NCBI GenBank assembly: GCA_963713695.1
Contig: CAVQMU010000002.1
Location: forward strand, 372,001 to 436,000
Origin: Rhodoblastus sp963713695
GTDB lineage: Bacteria; Pseudomonadota; Alphaproteobacteria; Rhizobiales; Beijerinckiaceae
Direction of reading: 5' to 3'
Length of the DNA: 64,000 bases
Part shown: positions 19,346-29,118 of the stretch, in pieces
Layout: every line of letters starts with the position of its first letter
How positions within the stretch are numbered: the first letter of the stretch is position 1
Notes under the pieces: generated by a model
The model's input: only the letters and a program-made list of their open reading frames with translations
The model's database searches: none
What the model was told of the DNA's origin: nothing
Program-made: the position numbers and the translations under genes

Positions 19346-20317
19346 ATGCAACCTGTGCGTGTAGAGAAAGAGATCGACACTCAAGTCTCGCTGGAGCGCG
19401 AGGCGACTGTTGATGTCGATCGTGGTCTTTACATACTCCGCTATACAACTGGCGCTGCGTCAGGCGTTTCGCCTGTTGCTTCAGCTCGTCCCGCGCCGGG
19501 AAGCGAGCCTTTCGTCGAGGTCATTTCCGCTCCAGGGGTCATCGCCGGTTTTCTATCCTGCCCCGGGGACTGCGTGGTGGTCCGCGCCGAGCGCTCCAGC
19601 AGCCTGGCTATCAAGGTGATGCGTCGGAGCGTCGCTGAATCAATCGACGCTTCCTTCCGACTCGAGCCGGTGCTTGGCGCCGAACGCGCTCCGGCGGCTG
19701 TTTCTCCGGCGAGCGCGGAAGACGCTGGGCCGGTCGCCCAGGGCGGCGACGCGCAGAAGCTCAGGCTGCTCGCCCATGTGGCGCGGCGCGGCGACGTCCA
19801 GGTGGCCGCTGGCGAATGGATTGCGGGACCGAACGCGCCTTCCGCGATCGAGGGAATTGAAATCGGCGGCGATCTGCCCGCTGGAGTGCAAATTGAAGTG
19901 CAGCCGCTGGTTTCGACAAATCCCCTGCGCTGGCTCGACTGGAGCCGGGCGGGCAAATTCGCCGGCTCGCGCGGTCGCGCTTTGCCGCTCGCGGGGCTTC
20001 GCCTGCGTCTGGTCGGGGAAGAGGCTTCGCGCTTCGTCCTGGCGGTCGACGCCTTGTTTCTGGGATCCGCGATCCTGAGCAAGCGTGGGCGTGAAATTGA
20101 ACTTGTCGGTCCCGCGGGAGGCGATCCCTTGATCGGCTTGCGGCTCGAACTGGCTGCGGAGTCGATGGCTTCGATTGGTGAGGTGATCGCCAACGCGCCA
20201 GTGATCGCCGACGCGCAAGCGATCGGCAACGCGAAGGCAATGGCTGATGCACCGTCGTTCGCGGCGCGTCGCATCGAGCCTAGGGTGAAAGTTTTTCGTG
20301 CGGCGGTCGGTAACTGA
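19346..20317 (+). CDS. Hypothetical protein of the RTX-like/glycosyltransferase locus
   Basis: 323 residues with ATG after GAAGGG. I do not recognise a family. There is no signal peptide and no membrane span. Residues about 25-95 look like a beta-rich domain (RGLYILRYTT, PFVEVISAPGVIAGFL, DCVVVRAERSSSLAIKVMRR). A second beta-rich part runs about 135-270 and contains VQIEVQPLVSTNPLRWLDWS and RFVLAVDALFLGSAIL. The last 60 residues are Ala-rich with a short repeating pattern (VIADAQAIGNAKAMADA). It is followed after 36 bases by the RTX-like gene and should be co-transcribed with it. A chaperone or secretion partner of the repeat protein is a guess only. Confidence 0.7.
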   Translation: MQPVRVEKEIDTQVSLEREATVDVDRGLYILRYTTGAASGVSPVASARPAPGSEPFVEVISAPGVIAGFLSCPGDCVVVRAERSSSLAIKVMRRSVAESIDASFRLEPVLGAERAPAAVSPASAEDAGPVAQGGDAQKLRLLAHVARRGDVQVAAGEWIAGPNAPSAIEGIEIGGDLPAGVQIEVQPLVSTNPLRWLDWSRAGKFAGSRGRALPLAGLRLRLVGEEASRFVLAVDALFLGSAILSKRGREIELVGPAGGDPLIGLRLELAAESMASIGEVIANAPVIADAQAIGNAKAMADAPSFAARRIEPRVKVFRAAVGN

Positions 20318-20353
20318 TCGCGTTTGGGTAGCATTTTTTAAAAGGGGGCCGCC

Positions 20354-21427
20354 GTGGCGACATATAACCTAAATTCCACTCTCCAGTTGAACCATGTCCT
20401 CGCGGGCAAGACGTCGGACATTCAGAATCTCATCGAAACGACGCTCACAAACGCTGGGCTTGCGCCTTCGAGCACCCACAGCCTTCTCACGGAGCTCGAG
20501 AGCGCCGCTGGCACATATATCCTGGGCAAGCCGGGCGGTCTGTTCCTTTACGAGGGTTCGCCCAACACCTGGGCCAACGTTCTGAGCGAAGGCCACAGCG
20601 TCCTTGCGGATCCCGGCAACATTTACGACTATACGATTGGCGGCGATACGGTGATCGCCGGCGACGGTCCGTCGGTCATCGCCGTTTCCGCAGGCGCCAA
20701 CCAGCTTTATGCCGGCACGGGCGGGAGCACGCTGTACGGCGGCTCCGGCGCCGACACGCTCTATGGGGCCGGGACGTCGGACCTGGTTGCAGGCACGGGC
20801 AACAACGTCCTCTATGGCGGCCAGACTTTTGAAACCGCTCCGCACGATACGCTGCACGGCGGCGTCGGCGCGGACGTCCTTGCCGTCTCGCAAGGCAATA
20901 ACCAGCTCATGGCCGGCTCCGGCTTCAATACGCTCTACGGCGGCACGGGCGCCGACACGCTCTGGGGCGGCGGCCGCACGGACATCGTCCTGACCGCCGG
21001 CAAGAGTGTCGTCTGGGGCGGCCAGGTCGCCGGATCCGAAGACACGATCTGGGGCGCGGCCGGCGCCGACATCAATGTCGTCCAGGGCAATAACACGATC
21101 TATAGCGCCGCTGGCAGCGAGACCATCGACGCGGGCTCGGGCGCCGACAAGATCTGGGGCGGCTCAGGCCACGACACGATCAACCTCTTCGGCGGCAACA
21201 CGTCTGTCACCGGCGGCACGGGCGCCGACACCGTCGTCACCGGCTCGGCCAACGCGACGATCTTCGGCGGCGCTTCGACGACGGTCACCGAAAACAATGC
21301 GTTGGGCACCGCCAAGACGGCGTCGCTCGCCGACGGCTCCACGCAATATACCTTCGCCGATGGCCAGGTGCTCGACGCCAAGGGAGTCACAATCAACTTC
21401 ACCGACCACACCGGTACGAAGGTCTGA
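20354..21427 (+). CDS. RTX-like (hemolysin-type calcium-binding repeat) protein
   Basis: 357 residues from a GTG with AAGGGGG upstream. Residues 1-95 form a non-repetitive head (LLTELESAAGTYILGKPGG). From about 100 to 310 glycine/aspartate-rich repeats recur, for example GGSGADTLYG, GGTGADTLWGGG, AGSGADKIWGG and GGSGHDTINLFGG. They resemble the GGxGxDxx nonapeptides that wind into calcium-binding beta rolls but are imperfect. No signal peptide, cysteine or membrane span is seen; the terminal 40 residues are Thr/Asp-rich, as in type I-secreted proteins. Likely an exported surface or matrix protein, but no type I secretion gene lies in the window. The next genes are sugar transferases, suggesting it may be glycosylated. 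Confidence 0.8.
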   Translation: MATYNLNSTLQLNHVLAGKTSDIQNLIETTLTNAGLAPSSTHSLLTELESAAGTYILGKPGGLFLYEGSPNTWANVLSEGHSVLADPGNIYDYTIGGDTVIAGDGPSVIAVSAGANQLYAGTGGSTLYGGSGADTLYGAGTSDLVAGTGNNVLYGGQTFETAPHDTLHGGVGADVLAVSQGNNQLMAGSGFNTLYGGTGADTLWGGGRTDIVLTAGKSVVWGGQVAGSEDTIWGAAGADINVVQGNNTIYSAAGSETIDAGSGADKIWGGSGHDTINLFGGNTSVTGGTGADTVVTGSANATIFGGASTTVTENNALGTAKTASLADGSTQYTFADGQVLDAKGVTINFTDHTGTKV

Positions 21428-21436
21428 TTGCAGGAA

Positions 21437-21476
21437 TGAAAAACGCCGCGTGAGCCCCCTCACGCGGCGTTTTTTT
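21437..21476 (+). terminator. Rho-independent terminator after the RTX-like gene
   Basis: A perfect inverted repeat with arms AAACGCCGCGTGAG (21441-21454) and CTCACGCGGCGTTT around a CCCC loop is followed directly by a T run. It lies 10 bases after the RTX-like stop and separates this abundant-protein-type gene from the glycosyltransferase genes downstream. Confidence 0.92.
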
Positions 21477-21645
21477 GTGTCCGCTTTTAGCGCCGGCTTC
21501 CGGCCGGCGAAAGGCGCGCCTGAATCCGAACGCGAGCGCAGCCCTTCCGCTGGCCTGCGTAACCTCAGCGATTTTCCTTTTGGGCGACGATGTATTATTC
21601 GGGGAGAAAGCCGCTCCGATCCGCGGCGCGCGAGTTTGGCCCGAA

Positions 21646-22905
21646 ATGAATATCCTGTTCGTCCACAATAATTTTCCGGCCCAGTTTCGCAATCTCGCCG
21701 AGGAACTGTCGTCGAGGCCCGGCCACAGGGTGGCGGCGATCGGCTCGGAAACCGCGCAGCCCCTGCCGAATGTCGAACTCCACCGCTACCGCATGCCGCA
21801 TTTCAATGTCGCGCCGACCCATCCTTTCGCTCGGCGGTTCGATGTCGAGTCGCGCCGCGCCACCGAGGTTCTCTTCACCCTGACGGAATTGCGCCAGGCC
21901 GGTTTCGAGGCGGACCTGATCGTCGGCCATTGCGGGTGGGGGGAAACGCTGCCGCTGAGGTCGGTGTTTCCAAACGCGAAAATCGCCATCTACTGCGAAT
22001 TCTACTACCAGCCGGAGGGACAGGACGTCCATTTCGATCCGGAAGGGCCCAGGCTTGGCGTGGACGGCCTCGTCGCGCTGCAGTGCAAGAACGCCAGCAC
22101 GCTTTTGTCGCTGGCCCAGGCGGATCTTGGACTTTCTCCGACTCATTGGCAGAAGCAAACCTATCCGCGCGAATTCCAGGACAAGATTCATGTGGCGCAT
22201 GAAGGCGTCGACGGCGAGAGGCTGCGCGCCGACGATTTTGCGCGGTTCACCCTGCCCGACGGAACCGGCCTCAATCGCGGTCAGGAGGTCATCACCTTCG
22301 TTGCGCGCAATCTCGAGCCCGTGCGCGGGTTTCACATGTTCATGCGCGCGCTGCCGCGAATTCTCGCGGAACGCCCGAACGCCCATGTCGTCATTGTCGG
22401 CGGGGAGGGCGTTTCCTACGGCGCATTGCCCCCCGACGGCGCCAGCTGGAAATCGATCTATCTCGATGAAGTCGCGGCAGAACTCGATCTTGCGCGCGTC
22501 CACTTTCTGAATTTTCTGCCTTACGACGAATATGTACGGCTTCTTCAGGTGTCGAGCGTGCATGTCTACCTGACCTTTCCTTTCGTCCTGTCCTGGTCGA
22601 TGATAGAGGCCATGGCGATCGGTTGCGTGATTGTCGGCTCCGACACCGCGCCCGTGCGCGAGGCGATCGAACATGGCGTCAACGGTTTGCTGACGCCGTT
22701 TCACGATCCCGCGGCGCTGGCCGAAACGGTCATTGCCGTGCTGGCCGAGCCCGCGCGATACGAACCGCTGCGCGCGGCGGCGCGCGCCACGGCGCTGGCG
22801 CGTTTCGCCAAGCGGGAATGTCTTGACAACGCCCTTGCTCTACTGGGAATCGAAAAGCAGAAAGCGCCTGAAGGCGTTGACGACGCCGCGGCTTCGGCGA
22901 ACTGA
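21646..22905 (+). CDS. Glycosyltransferase, group 1 / GT4 type
   Basis: 419 residues from ATG 21646 (MNILFVHNNFPAQFRNLA). It has a two-Rossmann GT-B layout: an N-terminal acceptor domain to about residue 200 and a C-terminal donor domain with the GT4 signature region SWSMIEAMAIGCVIVGSDTAPVREAI near 310-335, including the E-x7-E-like catalytic stretch. HVVIVGGEGVSYG marks the second domain's first strand. It transfers a nucleotide-sugar-derived residue in the cytoplasm; donor and acceptor are unknown. It is read with the methyltransferase (64 bases on) and the two giant glycosyltransferases as one surface-glycan gene set. Confidence 0.88.
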   Translation: MNILFVHNNFPAQFRNLAEELSSRPGHRVAAIGSETAQPLPNVELHRYRMPHFNVAPTHPFARRFDVESRRATEVLFTLTELRQAGFEADLIVGHCGWGETLPLRSVFPNAKIAIYCEFYYQPEGQDVHFDPEGPRLGVDGLVALQCKNASTLLSLAQADLGLSPTHWQKQTYPREFQDKIHVAHEGVDGERLRADDFARFTLPDGTGLNRGQEVITFVARNLEPVRGFHMFMRALPRILAERPNAHVVIVGGEGVSYGALPPDGASWKSIYLDEVAAELDLARVHFLNFLPYDEYVRLLQVSSVHVYLTFPFVLSWSMIEAMAIGCVIVGSDTAPVREAIEHGVNGLLTPFHDPAALAETVIAVLAEPARYEPLRAAARATALARFAKRECLDNALALLGIEKQKAPEGVDDAAASAN

Positions 22906-22968
22906 ACATGATGCGCGCGGCCGGAGTTGACCGGCGCTGCGCCTACGGGATGGAAAGACGGGATTGCC

Positions 22969-23685
22969 ATGAATGACGATACGCGAAAAGTGGTGCTCAA
23001 CGCCGGCTGCGGCGCGACACATACGGGGGGGCATCTTGTCGGTTTTGCGAAGGACCAGTGGCGGGAGGTCCGGCTCGACGTCGACCCCCACACCAATCCC
23101 GATATTGTCGGCTCCTTCGCCGACATGCGCGGCATTGTCGCCGATGCGCAATTTGACGCCATCTATTCGTCTCACGCCATCGAGCATCTTCACGCGCACG
23201 AAGTGATTCCGGCGCTGCGCGAGTTCCTGCGCGTCCTGAAGCCAGACGGCTTCGCCGTGCTGACCTGTCCCGATCTCGCCGCGATCGCCAGGCAATTGCT
23301 GCAAGTTGGATCGGAAGGCGTCGTCTATAACTCCCCGGCGGGACCGATCCGGCCGATTGACATGCTGTTCGGCCATTCCGAATCCATTGGCGCCGGCCGG
23401 ACCTGGATGGCGCATCATACGGGATTCACCGCCCCGCGCCTCGCGCGTGTCGCCCTGGCTTCGGGCTTCAAGGAAGCGCGGATCATGGAAACCGAATTTT
23501 TTGATCTCTGGGCTGTCGCCCTTGGTCCGCAGGCCTCGGCGGAGCTGATAGCGCCGCAGTTCGCGGGCACGGCGCTGGCGAAGCTGTTCGCTTCATCGGC
23601 GGTGCGCGAGGAAGCGCCTGCGCCCGGCGCAGGAAACGCTGCGGAGGCCGAGGCTGTCGGAGGCGAAAGCCATGCGTCCGGTTGA
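22969..23685 (+). CDS. SAM-dependent methyltransferase (class I, type 11-like)
   Basis: 238 residues from ATG 22969. Motif I is VLNAGCGA near residue 9, the acidic loop VRLDVDPHTNPDIVGSFADM lies around 33-52, and FDAIYSSHAIEHLHAHEVIPALREFLRVLKPDGFAVLTCPD (from about 61) is the classic motif IV/V block of SAM-binding small-molecule methyltransferases. The C-terminus is Ala/Glu-rich and probably disordered. Placement between glycosyltransferases suggests methylation of a sugar or a glycan cap. The dispersed hairpin repeat follows directly. Confidence 0.87.
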   Translation: MNDDTRKVVLNAGCGATHTGGHLVGFAKDQWREVRLDVDPHTNPDIVGSFADMRGIVADAQFDAIYSSHAIEHLHAHEVIPALREFLRVLKPDGFAVLTCPDLAAIARQLLQVGSEGVVYNSPAGPIRPIDMLFGHSESIGAGRTWMAHHTGFTAPRLARVALASGFKEARIMETEFFDLWAVALGPQASAELIAPQFAGTALAKLFASSAVREEAPAPGAGNAAEAEAVGGESHASG

Positions 23686-23722
23686 TCAAAAAGGCAGTAT
23701 TTTGATCGCGCGAGCCCCCATT

Positions 23723-23869
23723 CACTTCGCTTGAAAACGCTTTATAGCATTTTCGAGCGAAGTGGATTTCGGTTCGCGTTAAGACCCGAAGGGCCGCGTT
23801 AGCGAATATGCGTAAAAACAAGAAACTGGAGCCTGTTCGGTGAACCGGAGTTCACAGAACAGGCTCTAG
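23723..23869. repeat. Dispersed hairpin repeat, copy 1 (extended form)
   Basis: The 123 bases 23747-23869 match 54855-54977 with nine substitutions and no indel. Copy 1 is longer on the left: CACTTCGCTTGAAAA (23723-23737) pairs with TTTTCGAGCGAAGTG (23750-23764), 14 of 15. The right hairpin has 17-nt arms starting GAGCCTGTTCGG around the loop CGGA, with one mismatch, and the element ends in CTAG. It lies in the 202-base gap between the methyltransferase gene and the large glycosyltransferase gene. It has the look of a non-autonomous intergenic palindromic element. Confidence 0.85.
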
Positions 23870-23887
23870 CGCGCAGCCGGAGGGGAC

Positions 23888-26456
23888 TTGAACGGCGAAT
23901 CCCTGTTTTTCGACTTGCAACGCCATGGCGAGTCGCTGGCGCTTCTGGCCGCCGAGCGACTTGGCAGCCGCGAATTCGCGGCGGCGTTTCAATATGCGGA
24001 TCGCCTTTGCCGCCGCGAAAAGCCGCAGGCGCAGGATTTCTTGCTGCGGTCCGAAGCCTCGCGCGGCGCCGGATACGAAGATTACGCGGCAAGCGACCTG
24101 TCGCGCGCCCTGGATATCGACCCGACCCATCGTCATGTTCTGCGCCTTGCGATGCAATGGGGCGCGCCGGAGCAAAAACAGGAAGTCGCCCGCAGCGTCG
24201 TTGGCGACCTCCTGTCTGATCGAGATGAACTGAGGCGCGCGCTCGCCGTGCTTTTTGGAGCGGACGCAAGGCTGCAATTCCGGCTGGAGCGCCGGGGCGG
24301 CGATCTCTCGGGCTGGGTCGCCTGGTCCGCCGGGGCCGCCCTTTCCCTGCGCGTCGAGGACAGCGCCCCCCGGCTTTTGCACGTCGACGGCGATCAGCGA
24401 CATTGGCTTGCCGGCAAGGGCTGGGGCTGCGCCGAGATCGTCCTTGCGGACAAGGACGGAGCCTTGCGCCAGATTGATTTCCTGCTCGACGGGGCCGAGA
24501 CCGGCAGTTTTCCGGTCCCGCCGCGCCCGTCGGACCGCCCACGCGATCTCGGCGGAGCGAAAGAACTCTTCCCAGGCGCCGGCAGTCCCGCGATTGAACG
24601 TCATCATTCCCGTCTACGAGGATTTCGAAGCCACAAAGGCCTGTTTCGCCGCGCTTTTCGCCGAGGGCGGGCAGGTCGCGCCGCGGCTCCTCGTCGTCGA
24701 CGACGCCAGCCCCAATCCGAGTTTGCGCACCTGGCTCGACGTGCAGGCGGCGACCCGCAAATTCACGCTGATCCGCAACGACAGGAACCTCGGCTTCGCG
24801 GCTTCCGTCAACAAGGCTCTGGCGCTGTGCCCTGCGGGCGACGTGGTGCTCCTCAATGCCGACGCTGTGCCGTCGCCCCTGTGCTTCGAGAGGCTCGCGC
24901 GCATCGCGGGCTCCGCGCCCGGCGTCGGCACGGTCACGCCTTTGTCCAACAACGGCGAATTCACCAGCTTCCCCGAACCCTTTGTCGCCAATGCGCTGGG
25001 CGCTCGCCAGGACGTCGCCCGGCTCGCTGACCTGGCCTGGCGCGCGAATGGCGCCGCGACGGTCGATCTGCCCAACGGGATCGGCTTCTGCCTCTACATC
25101 ACCCGAGCCTGTCTCGACGCAGTGGGGTCGCTGCCGGAAATTTACGCGCGAGGTTACTACGAGGACGTCGAATTTTGCTTGCGCGCGCGCGAAAAAGGCT
25201 TTCGCAACCTCTGCGCGACGGGCGTCTATGTCGGTCATGCCGGCGCGCGCTCCTTTCGCGCCGAGAAGCGGCGGCTGGTGATGCGCAACCTCGCCACCCT
25301 CGAACAACGCTTCCCCGATTGCTCGCCCGAAAGCGCCGCCTTCCTGCGCGCCGATCCGCTCGCCCCTTATCGCGGCGCCATCGAGGCGCTGGATCCCATC
25401 CGGGGCGAGGCCGTGCTCATGGTCTGCGGCGAGGGCTCCTCGGGCCTGCTGGCGCGCGAAGAGGCGAGACGCGCCAAGGGCGACGGGCTCTTGCGCCTGA
25501 TCTGCCAATGCGACGTTTCGGACGAGCGGGTCCAGCTGCGCAATGCCTCTGGCGGCGCCCCGCAATCCCTGGAGTTTTCGCTGCGCGACGCGCGGCAGTG
25601 CGCGGCCTTGCGCGACTGGCTCGGCGCGCTCGACCTCCGCGCCATCGAAATCTTCGATCCGCTGTCCCTGCCGATGCGATTGCTGAAGATCGCTGTTCCG
25701 GCTCGGGCGCCTGTCGATCTCGTCGGCGGCGATTGCGAATGGGTGCTCCCCTCGCGTCTGCCGTCGGGAGGCGCCTGCCGCGATTCCGCGATTGCAGGCC
25801 CCTGCGAGGCCTGCGCCACTCCCTTTTCGCGCGACGAGGCCGAAGCGGCGCGGAAACTGCGCCTTGCGCGAAGGCGCCCCCTCCTGTCCAAGGCGCGGTC
25901 GATCAGGCCGTTCGACCGGATGAGCGAGGTTTTCGCGCGTCACATCTTTGGCGATTCGCTTGTCGCGCCTGAGCCCGCCTATGGTTCGCCGCGAGCGTTC
26001 GCGCCGCGGAAAATCGCCGACGGCGCGCTCGCGATCGTCTCGCCGGGGCCCTGCGTCCTGACGGACCGGCTGATCGTCGCGCTTGGCCGCGAGCTATTGC
26101 GGCGCGGCGAGGTCGCGCGGATCGTTGTGCTCGGCGAGTGCGCCGACGACCTTGCGGTTATGGGACCGGGCAATGTTTTCGTTGCCGGCAAGGTCGAGAC
26201 GGAGGAATATGAACGCCTCCTCGCGCAATATGAAGTTTCGGCCCTGATGTCGCCCTACCGCACGCGTTTCTTCGGTCACGTCGACCGCCTCTCCATCAAC
26301 TCGGGGCTGCCAAAAGCCTATTTCGACTGGACATACGGAAAGCTCGACGTCACCCCGGGCGATCTGGCGCTCGATCCTCGCCTGTGCGACGCCAAGGCCG
26401 CGGCGGTCGCGGCTGACTGGCTCAAGACCGCCTGCCGGGGATCGGCCTGCCCATGA
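23888..26456 (+). CDS. Large multidomain glycosyltransferase with N-terminal TPR-like region (one frame break near 24,570)
   Basis: About 855 codons. Residues 1-75 look like short helical repeats (AAAFQYADRLCRREKP, YAASDLSRALDIDPTHRH), as in TPR proteins. A beta-rich domain follows to about 220. A GT2-type catalytic domain begins LNVIIPVYEDFEATKA, with LLVVDDASPNPS, VVLLNADAVPSP (DxD-like) and GYYEDVEFCLRAREKG. The C-terminal third (VEWADDL-like region to DALDPRLC) is a separate domain I do not recognise, possibly a second transferase. One +1 change between about 24,540 and 24,595 splits the frame; one removed base gives a single protein. The stop overlaps the next start (ATGA). Expected role: assembly of an extracellular or protein-linked glycan. 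Confidence 0.8.
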
Positions 26457-28993
26457 CGACATCGGCGGGGACGGAGGGGCGGGGCCGGACGCTGGAGGCG
26501 CGACTGGCGATCCTGTCGCCGACGCAGGTCGGCGGCCATGTCTTCGACGCCGGGGACCCCGACAGGCGCTTCGTCGTCGAACTGCTGATCGACGGCGCCC
26601 CGGCGGCGCTCGCCCGCGCCGATATTCACGATCCCGATCTTGCGGTCGAGGGCCGCGACGGCTGTTACGGCTTCGTCTTTTCCATCGACGACCGGGCGTT
26701 GCGCGTTGCGCGGCAGATTGAAATCCGCCTCGCCAACGGGGGGGCTGCGCTGGCGCCGCCGTTGCTGCTGCAGCCGCCGCCGCCGGCTGCGTCCGCGCCG
26801 CGGGGCGGCATGGTTTGCTGGCTCGGCGGCCTGCGGTTGAATGGCTGGCTCCCGCCGGGCGCGGACAGTTCCAGCCGCGTCCGCGCCATCATCGATGGGC
26901 AAGTCGTGGCGGAAGCCGCCGCGGCGCACTGGACCCATTTCGGCGAAGGGCGCGAGGTCACGCCAGCGCCCGGGTTCGATCTCCAGCTGCCCGCCCGATT
27001 TGCCGACGGCTGCGTGCATCACGCGCAGGTCCTCGACGCCGGCGGGCGCGAATTGCCGGGCAGTCCTTGCGTCTTCGTCGCCTTCGATGACGGGCTTAGA
27101 CGTTTCATCGACGATCACGCGGAGATTTCGTCGCAGAGGCTGCGCGGAGATCTTTACGACCGGCTGATGCCGCAATCGCTGCCGTTTTCGATGTTCGCGG
27201 AATGGCGCGCGCGTTTTCCCGCGCAGGCGCCGCCAGCACAGAAGGCGCCGCCAGCAGAGGAAGCGCCGCCAGCACAGAAGGCGCCGCCAGCAGAGGAAGC
27301 GCCGCCAGCACAGAAGGCGCCGCCAGCAGAGGAAGCGTCGCCAGCACAGAAGGCGCCGCCAGCAGAGGAAGCGCCGCCAGGCCAAGAGCCGCCGCCAGCA
27401 CAAGGTATGGCGCCCAAAGTCGGCGTGGCGCTGATCGGCGAAGGCGATGTCGAGGCCAGCGTCTTGAGCCTGCAGGCGCAGGCGGGGTGCGAGTGGGTCG
27501 GCGTCGCGCTCGATGGCGGCGGCGAGACGATGTTTTCCAACGCTGGCTTGCGCGAGTTTCTCGACGGCGAGGCGAAGGATTGCGAATCCGTGGTCTTCGC
27601 CCTGTCGGGCGCGGTCTTCGAGCCGACGGCGCTGGCGCAATTCGCGCAGGCGCTCGCGCTTTTTCCGGCTGCGCCCCTGGCCTATGCCGATTTTACGGTT
27701 ATGGCGGAGGACGGCGGCGAATGGCCGGTGGCGCTCTCCGCCTTCGACTACGAGCGCATGCTCGAGCAGGGGGCTGGCGCCCTGCTGTTCGCGGCCCGCA
27801 TGCCCTTCGCGCGCGAGGCGGCGGCGGGCGGCGCCGACAGCCTCTTTCGCCTGTTCAATGTCTCGCAGGACGGACGGCGCGCGCGCGGTCCGCGGCATTC
27901 GGAGGCGCTGGCCGCAGCGCCTGCGCACCTGCCGTCCTTCCTCGCTCGCCTGCCGCGTCTCGACGTCGCCGCCGCGGCCACGGTTCTCGCCCGGGCGAAT
28001 GACGCGCATTTCGCCCGACGCGGCGCGAGCGCAAGATCGCAGCCCGATTTCGGCGCGCTCTTGCCCGCAGTCCACGTCAGGCGCGCGCCGTCGCGCGTAA
28101 AAGTCTCGGTGCTCGTCCCGACCCGCGACCGCGTCGACCTGTTGAAGCCATGCCTCGAATCGCTTGTTCCGCAGCGTCGATGTCGCCCGGCATGAAGTCA
28201 TCGTGCTGGACAATGAGTTCCTCCGACCCGGAGACGCTTCGCTATTTCGAGCAGCTGGCGAACAGGGGCGTCCGGGTGATCCGGATTGGCGGCCCGTTCA
28301 ATTTCTCGAGAATCGTCAACAAGGGCGCGTCGATCGCGACGGGACAGGCGCTGCTGCTGCTCAACAACGACACCGAGGCGCTGGGCGCCGGCTGGCTTGA
28401 GGAAATGCTCGGCCGCATGGGTGAGCCGGATGCCGGCGCGGTCGGCGCGACCCTCGTCTGGCCGAGCGGCGTGGTGCAGACATGGCGGCGTCGTGCTTGG
28501 CCCGAGTTTCGACGCGAGCCATGCTTTCAACGACCGGATCGACGGCGACGCCGGCTATGGCAGATCTGATGCGCGCCGCCCACGAAGTCAGCGCGGTCAC
28601 GGCGGCCTGCCTGTTGACGGACCGTAGCCTGTTCCTGGAGGTCGGCGGGTTCGATGGACTGAATTTTCCGAGTCAATTACAACGACGTCGATTATTGCCT
28701 GAAATTGCGGGCGCGCGGCCTGCGCGTCGTGCTCACGCCCTATGCGAAGCTTTTGCATCGCCAGTCGGCCAGCCGCGGATACGACCTGCGAGCCGACCAG
28801 AAGGACAGGCTGCAAAGGGAAATTCGCAATCTGCGGGCGCGCTGGGGAGACGCGCTGATGAGCCGACCCCTATTACAGCCCCTTGTTGTCCCTGGACAAT
28901 ATTCCCTTCACGGGCCTGGCCTGGCCGCCGCGCGCCGCGCGCCCGCGCCAGAATTTTTCGGCGCCGGCGAGGCCGGTCCCGCCTGGGTTTTAG
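26453..28993 (+). CDS. Large glycosyltransferase with Pro/Ala repeat linker and C-terminal GT2 domain (six frame breaks)
   Basis: About 845 codons. Residues 1-255 hold two beta-rich segments (FVVELLIDGAPAALARADI; RVRAIIDGQVVAEAAAA). A linker made of a 12-residue repeat follows (27,227-27,370). A degenerate transferase-like region follows to about 540, then a GT2 domain: VSVLVPTRDRVDLLKPCLESL, LLLNNDTEALGAGWLEEML, NYNDVDYCLKLRARGLRVV and the end DPYYSPLLSLDNIPFTGLAW before TAG 28,991. Frame changes of +1 occur near 28,172, 28,213, 28,478, 28,562, 28,668 and 28,862. Each is fixed by removing one base, giving standard GT2 text such as GVVQHGGVVLGPSF. The ATGA overlap with the preceding gene indicates co-translation. 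Confidence 0.78.
27227..27370 (+). repeat. 36-bp in-frame tandem repeat, four units
   Basis: Four head-to-tail 36-bp units (27227-27262, 27263-27298, 27299-27334, 27335-27370) encode APPAQKAPPAEE inside the glycosyltransferase. The fourth differs by one base (Pro to Ser), and a degenerate fifth copy (APPGQEPPPAQG) follows. Units keep frame, so copy-number change would only lengthen a flexible linker between domains. Confidence 0.95.
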
Positions 28994-29118
28994 AGGCGCC
29001 AACGATTGTGCATCGTTGCAAACCGGGCATTCCGAAATCGCTCGGCCTGTGCTGGTTGTCCTGGATGCCGCGCTTTCCTATCTCCGGTCCGCCTGCCAAC
29101 TTTTCTCGGGAATTCCGC

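Noticed and set aside
27227..27370. CRISPR-like array
   Set aside because: The 36-bp repeats are contiguous without spacers and encode an in-frame Pro/Ala linker.
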